From the NCBI RefSeq assembly GCF_000143415.4, contig NW_003314314.1, forward strand, positions 70,318-119,338: DNA of 49,021 bases, in the 5' to 3' direction. The DNA comes from Selaginella moellendorffii (lineage: Eukaryota; Streptophyta; Lycopodiopsida; Selaginellales; Selaginellaceae). The position numbers and the translations under genes were made by a program. Positions 41,986 to 49,021 of this stretch are shown here, in pieces (the stretch's first letter is position 1; every line of letters begins with the position of its first letter). The notes beneath the pieces were generated by a model. That model did no database searches. It was not told where the DNA came from and was given only the letters and a program-made list of their open reading frames with translations.

Positions 41986-44527
41986 ATTTGGTATCGGAGC
42001 TGTTCCTTAGTCTGACTTTTATTGGTGCTCAAGTATATCACCATTGATATTGGCATCGGAAGGTCCTAGGAGTGGGCCTATCCTGGAGGAGTAGCATGTC
42101 GAGAGGACATGGCTCTCCACTCAAGTTCATGCGTGAACTTGGGCACAATATGGTGGATAGAAAAGGGCCAATAATGGAATGACTTTGGGATCTTGGGAAC
42201 AGTATAAGGCCTCCTCAGAGAGCTGAGGATGTGATCCAAATGAACGTTTGACGCAGCAAACGGGCTAACGTAGTTGTGATAAACAACTATAGTTGGGATC
42301 ACGGGAAAGATGTAGACTCCAAAACAATAAAGGAGTCACAAGATTATCCTCAAATAGTTGAGGTTGGTACTCATGAATGTGAGACCAGAGGTAATGACCG
42401 TGGGAGGTCAAATATGGAAGAGGACTTAAGTCCTTGAAATGGTAGCTGGGGCTACCTTTAATAAATGTTGGAACAACCCAAGGAGTTGGGGGGTGTACTT
42501 AGAGATGAGTTGGTATTCTCATCACATGGACAAGTAGTCCTAAGGGGCAGAGGTTGCCCCAAAGAACAAAATCAAGTGTCAGAGTAACACTTGTGAAAAT
42601 AGTCCTTTTGAGTAGGACAGGAATGCAATAAGTGTATTCCAGTGAGCTAGTGCCTCACAAGTAGGACCTTACAGGTCTGTGGATTAACCAAGTCCAAAAC
42701 TGCTGGATGACTCAAGTAGAGTCAAGGGATGGTCCTAAAAGGACTGATGGAAGCATTTGGACTGAGGTGTGTTGTACCCCACGAAGGATGGGGGGGATCA
42801 TAGGATCCAAGGATGAGAACAAAAGGTATCTCATTGATGGCAAAATGTGCCATGCTAAAGTCGTGGGAAAGGTGTTCCCAAAAAGAAAACAACTTTAACA
42901 CAAAGTTGTGTGTGACCTCTATGGTGCAGTGCTAACAGATGGTTGGCATGAAAAAGAGCGGTATTGGTCTTGGCAAAGACTTAGACACAAAGAAGAAGTG
43001 TCATAGAGGTAGGCTCGTGAAGCCGATGGTGTGGAGACACCGAAGGTGCCAAGGTGTGCTGCCTTGAGGTCAAGTTGGCGGGTTCATGAGAACCCCGTCC
43101 AAAGGAATCCCAATGGAAATGGGAATGGCATAGCCTAAGCTGGAAGGCATGCGATTAGAGTGTGGTGACCCGGATAATGATGGAAGTGTGAAAGCACCAA
43201 GCAATGGGTTGTAGGACTTGACAATTATGGGGCAACTAAGCAAGAGGCGCAAGATAATTGGTTAAATGGGTAGAAGGTAGCTACCGAAGACTTCTTAATG
43301 GCATAAGGAAGTTAGATATACCCTTACGGGGGATAAATTGCTTATGTTGCAATATAGTAAGTCAATGTCGTAAACGGGAATGCTCATTGTCAGGAAGCCA
43401 TCATTGGGACACCCAAACACTCTAGAACACCAAGAGGTGGTGTTTCATGTCGCAAGGGCAATAGATAAGGCCCAAGGGACTAAGTCCCTAGCGAATGATG
43501 GATAGTAGGTGCTATCCAAATGTCCAAGGTTGTGGAGACAGGAGAAGACTGTCTACCCGAATTGGACAAAGCCAAAAATGGAATTTTGGCAAGGCTACTG
43601 ATGGGCATGTAAAGGCCCATAAGCAGCAACGTTAATCCCGATATGTGGGATTATAAAGTGAGCATGCCCAAGATTGAGGAACCACTCCCTATGCTATCGG
43701 GTAAGTTCATCCCTAAGAATACTTGCTAAGGCATAGTAAAATGTGCAAAGCTATCCTCCTAGTCTGGAGGAGAATAACCAAAGGAAACATATGGGGCCAA
43801 AAGGCAAGTAATATTGGGATGGAACTGAACTATAGAAATCAAAGGGCATATCCCACAGTGGTTATGCAAGTTGGGAGTGGAGAATCAAGAGGGTGCTCAA
43901 GGATGTTGTTGCTAGCAACCGTGAGGCCATGGAGAGTCTAAAATATGGAATTGTCCATGTTAGACTATATGGCAACTATAAAGCTTGCGAAAAGGGAGGC
44001 CTTAGCAAGCTGAGGGACAGAGTTCCTTCAAGGTTCCCAAAGACGATTCTAGGTAGCTTAGTACCTAGAAAGGCCAAGTGTAAATGGTTCATGGAACGCG
44101 CGAAATCAGAGTGGCGCAGTAGAAGCGTGGTCTTGAAGCTTGCCATGAGGCAAGGCTATCAAGGTTAGGGAAGTAGTTCCCGAGTGTTCAAAGAGAGGGC
44201 TTTGAACGAAAGTCGATGGTCAAGGACTTTCACGCTTATGCATGAACCATGTTCCAATGGTCGGAGGACTTGCCAAGCGAGATTGGCACATCGGGGGAAC
44301 AAATACCCTAATTGAAGGTGATAACTTCAAAAAAGGTGGGCCATGGGGCCGAGCATGGAGGAGTCCATGCATGATCACAGACATGTCAAGTGAGAGGACT
44401 TGGCAGTGTGGAGGAACTAGGTTCCTAAGCTGTGATTTGTAGCGCGCTTTAAATATAGGTTGGTGCACCGGCGTGGGGAGTCACGCCAGGCATCAGGTGT
44501 GATGCCATCCGTAGATGCATATACGGA

Positions 44528-44580
44528 GGTTGGGTTCGAGTCCCGACCCTCTAGTGCTTGGGTTCGAGTCCCAAATCACT
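44528..44580 (+). repeat. Pair of tRNA box-B-like motifs
   Basis: GGTTGGGTTCGAGTCCCGAC and GCTTGGGTTCGAGTCCCAAA contain the pol III box-B core GGTTCGAGTCC. Related sequence occurs inverted in the mosaic element (20395-20455), so the pair is a conserved part of these internal regions. Confidence 0.5.
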
Positions 44581-45905
44581 AGAGCGTGGTGATAGTTTGG
44601 AATATGAGGACACTCATATTTCGGTGGTCATGGACTCTCAATGAGGAGATTGGCTTGGGCACACCGCCAAGCGAGGGATGCCCCGGAGTCGTGATGCACG
44701 GTTAGATTGCTTAGTGTGAAAGCTCGGCATATCTAACTTGAATGCTTTGGTGCAAGTGGCACCAAGGACGTGGTGAGTGAGATAGGGACACCTAATCTCA
44801 GTTGCTATGAACCCTTGGCCGTAAGGGCTAGCTTGGGTGCACTGCCAAGTGTGGGGGACGCCCCCGGGGTTATAGTCAACCACTTGAAGGTCTAGAAGAC
44901 CAAGTACCTCTTGGCAACTCTGTTAAGGTGCCAAGGTGAGATCACTAGGTGATCTTATGGCCAAATAAGGATGAGGTCCTTGGTTGGCTAAGGAATGAAG
45001 TTCCTGGTTCAAAATGTTGAAATTGAACTGTTTAAGGTGGTGTGGCTTGGTCATGATGACCAAGTGGGAAGAGCACCTAAGGGAAATAAACTATGTCCGT
45101 GCGATGGCATAGTGAGTCCGAGGAAGGTAGTCTCTATAAGAAACCCATGGGAGGGTCACGAAGTTGGGCCGTGGATAGAGCCCATAGCAGAAGATGCTAA
45201 AGAGACGTACTAGGGGTGAACATCCTCCGGACTTGGCAAAGAAGAGTCTTTGCTATGAAACCGAAAGGATACCTCAAAAATGGAGGTAGCAATCCTATGT
45301 TGTTGGGTGCAACAATCAAGGATAGAAGCAATGGACTAGTGGCCAAGATTGGGCCATGGAATTTAATGGAAGGGATCCAAATGGCAAAGTTAGCCAAGGA
45401 ACACTAATGTGTTTGATGCTAACAACTTGTGGGAAAGGAAGTGTGTTTCCAAGGATGGATTCCGAATTGCTCCGATTTGGCGAAAGTGGAAGCTCCAAGG
45501 GAGGGAACGGTAAGGTAGCCAAATGATAGGGCCATGAACAACCCTAGCACAAAGTATGATAAATGGAACTTAGTGCCCAAGGTGGTACGAAATAGAAGAA
45601 AGGATGATGGTGCCCTCAAGTAAAGAACTTCCTAAGATGGGGAAGTGGAGTTGCACAAAATGTGCAATGCAAGGTGTTGGAGACACCTAGGAAATTGACT
45701 TCCAGAGGTCAAAGAGTAAAAGTTCCAAGGTGCAAACGTTCCATAGATGGAAATTGAGACTACTCGAGAAGGAGTAGTGGGATTGACTTAGAGAAGGGTC
45801 TCTAAGAGGTTTAGCGAGAACTAAACCAAATAAAAGGAGAGAACCACTACATGTGGTCCAATCAGTCTCTAAGTTGGAGAGACTACCCTCCTTAGAGGAT
45901 GGGCA

Positions 45906-46035
45906 AGGCATGGTGAGCCTTTAGTGTCAAACCATTAACGAATATGCAGAAGGCATGGTGACCCTTCAATGTTAAACCATTGACGAATACAGAGAAGGCA
46001 TGGTGAGCCTTCAATGTCAGACCATTGACAAATAT
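45906..46035 (+). repeat. 45-bp tandem repeat, three copies
   Basis: Units begin AAGGCATGGTGA at 45905, 45950 and 45995 and share CTT(C/T)A(A/G)TGT(C/T)A(A/G)ACCATT(G/A)ACGAATA. They lie about 100 bp before the second LTR. Confidence 0.85.
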
Positions 46036-46139
46036 TGGCTAGGTGCCAAAGATGGAAATGGTAACACATGCGGGTGTTACTTTATAAAATGGTTTACCGT
46101 TCGATGAGGACATCGAACTTCGTCTATGGGTGGTGGAGT

Positions 46140-47721
46140 TGTGAAACACAAAATCCTTAGGCCCCAAAGTGGAGCCGGAAGGGTGCCACGTGGTAGTGGC
46201 CGAAGCGAAAGCCAAACAAGTGTAACACGTTTGGACTAAAAGCTCCGACTTGAAAGGTCGAGAGCGGGAGTGGAACTCCCAACAAAGTGCTCGAGGAATG
46301 AGCACGAAGCGAGCCATAAGCGAGGCTCTAAAAAGGGACCCGAAAGGACCAAAACATGACACGTGGAAGTGTCCGAGATGGAGTCTGAGGTGGACCCGAG
46401 ATGGGACCCGAGATGGAGTCCGAGATGGAGTCCGAGGTGGACCCGAGATGGACCCAAGATGGAGTCCGAGATGGAGTCCGAGATGGACCCGAGATGGAGT
46501 CCGAGATGGACCTGAGATGGAGTCCGAGATGGACCCGAGATGGACCCGAGTTGGAGTCCGAAGTCGAGACCGAGACCGAGATCGGGGCCGAGACCGAGAC
46601 CGAGACCGAGATCGGGACCGAGTCCGAGTCCGAGTCCGAGTCCGAGTCCGAGTCCAAGTCCGAGTCCGAGTCCGAGTCCGAGTCCGAGTCCGAGTTCGAG
46701 TCTGAGAGGGTGAAAGCCCAAAGCGTTCGTCTCCCAGACCCTGGGGGGTTTGGTGAGCTCCAAAAGTATAGTAAGGGGGAGGACTGCAATGGAGCCAGTT
46801 TGGCCAGGAAAGGCCAGTTTGGCCAGGAAAGGCCAGTTTGGCCCAGGAAGGCTGGACCCAGTGTTGGGTGATGAGCTGCCCACTGGGAAGTCCAAGACTA
46901 GAGTGAACACGGACCGACAAGCGGGGTAGCTTGGTGAAGTGTTCAAGAGCCGGCTCTAGTTCCCCCGGGAGATCGACTGGCCGATGCTCCCAGTCCAAGT
47001 GTGGGTGGCACTACCTACTTGGATACCTGTCGTGGCTCAATGGAACCTCGCTCTAAGCCCATGGCTAGAGCACCTAAAGGCGGAAGGCGGGGAGAGTACC
47101 CAGGTGGCTCGCGTAAGGCCACGGTGTTTCGAAATGTTGTCCCAAAGGCCCAGACTGTGGAAAGGAAGAGGAGCAGTCCTCTGGGGTAGTGACCAAGGAC
47201 ACAGTCGTGTGGTGAGGAAGTCCCCGAGGACCGTGGGACTTAGTGGTCGGGCCTGTGGGCCTCGATCCAGTGGCAGTGTCGGCAAACACGGCTAGGGGCA
47301 GAAAGGGACTTAGTGGGGACTGACAGAGGGATACTGGGGAAGGCTATTCCCCTTGTCGGTGGGCATCCTAAGGATGCTAAAGAGTGGATCTGAGATGACC
47401 ACTCACGGATGGTTTACCTAGTCTTGGAAAGCCAAGACTGTGATGCAAGTGGTATTGGACTACCAGTGTGGCAAAGGTGATTGGGCATGGCCTTAGCGTA
47501 ACAGGCTGCTATGTCGGTGGTACCTTTGAGTGTCGGTCGTGGGATCGGACATGTGGAGCACTTGGACCAAGTGCAAATGTTGAGTGGCATGGATGCCATT
47601 CTCGGGGCTAGCAAGTCCTAAGTCCTGAATTGGACTTATGGAGGTTGTGATTGAGACTCCTCCAAGTGGTCGGAGGTGTGGTTAAGTGACTAAAGTAGAA
47701 TGGAAAATTTAGTCGCTTACA
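46140..47721 (+). repeat. Second LARD-B LTR
   Basis: 1,582 bp, close to the first LTR. Differences are a longer GAGTCC array (46375-46705) and an extra copy of the GGCCAGTTTGGCCAGGAAA unit (46795-46850). Confidence 0.9.
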
Positions 47722-49021
47722 ATTTGGTATCGGAGCTGTTCCTTAGTCTGACTTTTATTGGTGCTCAAGTATATCACCATTGATATTGGCATCGGAAGGT
47801 CCTAGGAGTGGGCCTATCCTGGAGGAGTAGCATGTCGAGAGGACATGGCTCTCCACTCAAGTTCATGCGTGAACTTGGGCACAATATGGTGGATAGAAAA
47901 GGGCCAATAATGGAATGACTTTGGGATCTTGGGAACAGTATAAGGCCTCCTCAGAGAGCTGAGGATGTGATCCAAATGAACGTTTGACGCAGCAAACGGG
48001 CTAACGTAGTTGTGATAAACAACTATAGTTGGGATCACGGGAAAGATGTAGACTCCAAAACAATAAAGGAGTCACAAGATTATCCTCAAATAGTTGAGGT
48101 TGGTACTCATGAATGTGAGACCAGAGGTAATGACCGTGGGAGGTCAAATATGGAAGAGGACTTAAGTCCTTGAAATGGTAGCTGGGGCTACCTTTAATAA
48201 ATGTTGGAACAACCCAAGGAGTTGGGGGGTGTACTTAGAGATGAGTTGGTATTCTCATCACATGGACAAGTAGTCCTAAGGGGCAGAGGTTGCCCCAAAG
48301 AACAAAATCAAGTGTCAGAGTAACACTTGTGAAAATAGTCCTTTTGAGTAGGACAGGAATGCAATAAGTGTATTCCAGTGAGCTAGTGCCTCACAAGTAG
48401 GACCTTACAGGTCTGTGGATTAACCAAGTCCAAAACTGCTGGATGACTCAAGTAGAGTCAAGGGATGGTCCTAAAAGGACTGATGGAAGCATTTGGACTG
48501 AGGTGTGTTGTACCCCACGAAGGATGGGGGGGATCATAGGATCCAAGGATGAGAACAAAAGGTATCTCATTGATGGCAAAATGTGCCATGCTAAAGTCGT
48601 GGGAAAGGTGTTCCCAAAAAGAAAACAACTTTAACACAAAGTTGTGTGTGACCTCTATGGTGCAGTGCTAACAAATGGTTGGTATGAAAAAGAGCGGTAT
48701 TGGTCTTGGCAAAGACTTAGACACAAAGAAGAAGTGTCATAGAGGTAGGCTCGTGAAGCCGATGGTGTGGAGACACCGAAGGTGCCAAGGCGTGCTGCCT
48801 TGAGGTCAAGTTGGCGGGTTCATGAGAACCCTGTCCAAAGGAATCCCAATGGAAATGGGAATGGCATAGCCTAAGCTGGAAGGCATGCGGTTAGAGTGTG
48901 GTGACCCGGATAATGATGGAGGTGTGAAAGCACCAAGCAATGGGTTGTAGGACTTGACAATTATGGGGCAACTAAGCAAGAGGCGCAAGATAATTGGTTA
49001 AATGGGTAGAAGGTAGCTACC
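47722..49021 (+). other. Second LARD-B internal region, cut by window end
   Basis: Near-identical to 41986-43285, including the primer site at 47725-47736. No genes. Confidence 0.88.

Larger units (their letters stand above)
41986..46139 (+). other. LARD-B internal region, non-coding
   Basis: Starts with the primer site and ends with the polypurine tract CTATGGGTGGTGGAGT. It contains a 45-bp x 3 tandem repeat (45906-46035), two box-B-like motifs (44528-44580) and no gene that I can recognise. Confidence 0.8.
40466..49021 (+). mobile_element. LARD-B: gene-less LTR element in LTR-internal-LTR-internal order
   Basis: LTR 40466-41985 (TGTGAGATAC...GTCGCTTACA), primer site TGGTATCGGAGC (41989-42000), 4.15-kb internal region, second LTR 46140-47721, then the same internal sequence again (47722 to the window end, matching 41986-43285 almost base for base). 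The longest frames in the internal region are below 100 codons and show no retroviral domain. The tandem order implies unequal recombination between LTRs, or a multimeric insert; the right end is outside the window. Confidence 0.88.

Noticed and set aside
46039-46998. Long minus-strand frame of RTRTRT/SRSRSR sequence, and similar SD- or RD-repeat frames at 40413-41210, 19842-20150 and 46250-46871
   Set aside because: They are produced by translating the GAGTCC/GAGATGG arrays of the LTRs. All phases on both strands stay open, as expected for a hexamer repeat, and no other domain is present.

Overview
The window looks like repeat-rich nuclear DNA of a land plant. The evidence is a chromodomain Ty3/gypsy retrotransposon, long LTR elements without genes (LARD type) with tRNA-Met-type primer sites (TGGTATCAG/TGGTATCGG), a 0.6-kb TRIM element, a plant-style LRR relic and a telobox. 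Very short introns (34-103 bp) inside one mobile element would fit a short-intron lineage such as Selaginella, but that is only a weak hint. No host gene is secure; nearly all of the sequence is nested mobile elements.

Layout. 1-6728: right part of a gene-less LTR element (LARD-A1) carrying a TRIM (1106-1701). 6729-9965: decayed antisense retroelement sequence and AT-rich DNA. 9966-15546: a complete but broken chromodomain Ty3/gypsy element on the minus strand (TSD TCTCT). 15547-18838: non-repeat sequence with one charged ORF, an LRR relic and a small acidic ORF. 18839-21565: a mosaic minus-strand LTR element (TSD ACTTT) keeping integrase C-terminus and chromodomain. 21566-23356: AT-rich DNA and half of an old antisense LTR. 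23357-40465: a second LARD-A copy, split by a 13.2-kb DNA transposon (26904-40079). 40466-49021: a second gene-less family (LARD-B) in LTR-internal-LTR-internal order.

The main discovery is the 13,176-bp transposon at 26904-40079. It has 22-bp terminal inverted repeats, a 4-5-bp target duplication (AAAT/TAAAT), and an empty site preserved in the paralogous LARD-A1 copy near position 3000. It carries two divergent transcription units. Rightwards is a ~991-codon transposase-like protein with HDKMDQ, DNAGSENKN and GHTHEDVD motifs. Leftwards is one long gene that I can assemble as 14 exons with compatible phases at all but one junction; it joins a ParB-like domain, charged/acidic regions and an FCP1/HAD-phosphatase-like domain. 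About 25 copies of a 22-bp palindrome (ATGGCRTG-N6-CAYGCCAT) are scattered through this element and I saw none elsewhere in the window. Seven of the 13 introns of the leftward gene contain the palindrome, six of them 4-11 bp from the 3' splice site. This looks like an introner-like system confined to a large transposon. The copy is probably decaying: its genes carry in-frame stops, all explainable by C-to-T change, but almost no frameshifts.

History. The target halves and TSD GTTGT of LARD-A lie in permuted order (right half at 6729, left half ending at 23356), which implies tandem duplication of the locus after LARD-A inserted. TRIM then entered copy 1; the large transposon and LARD-B entered copy 2.
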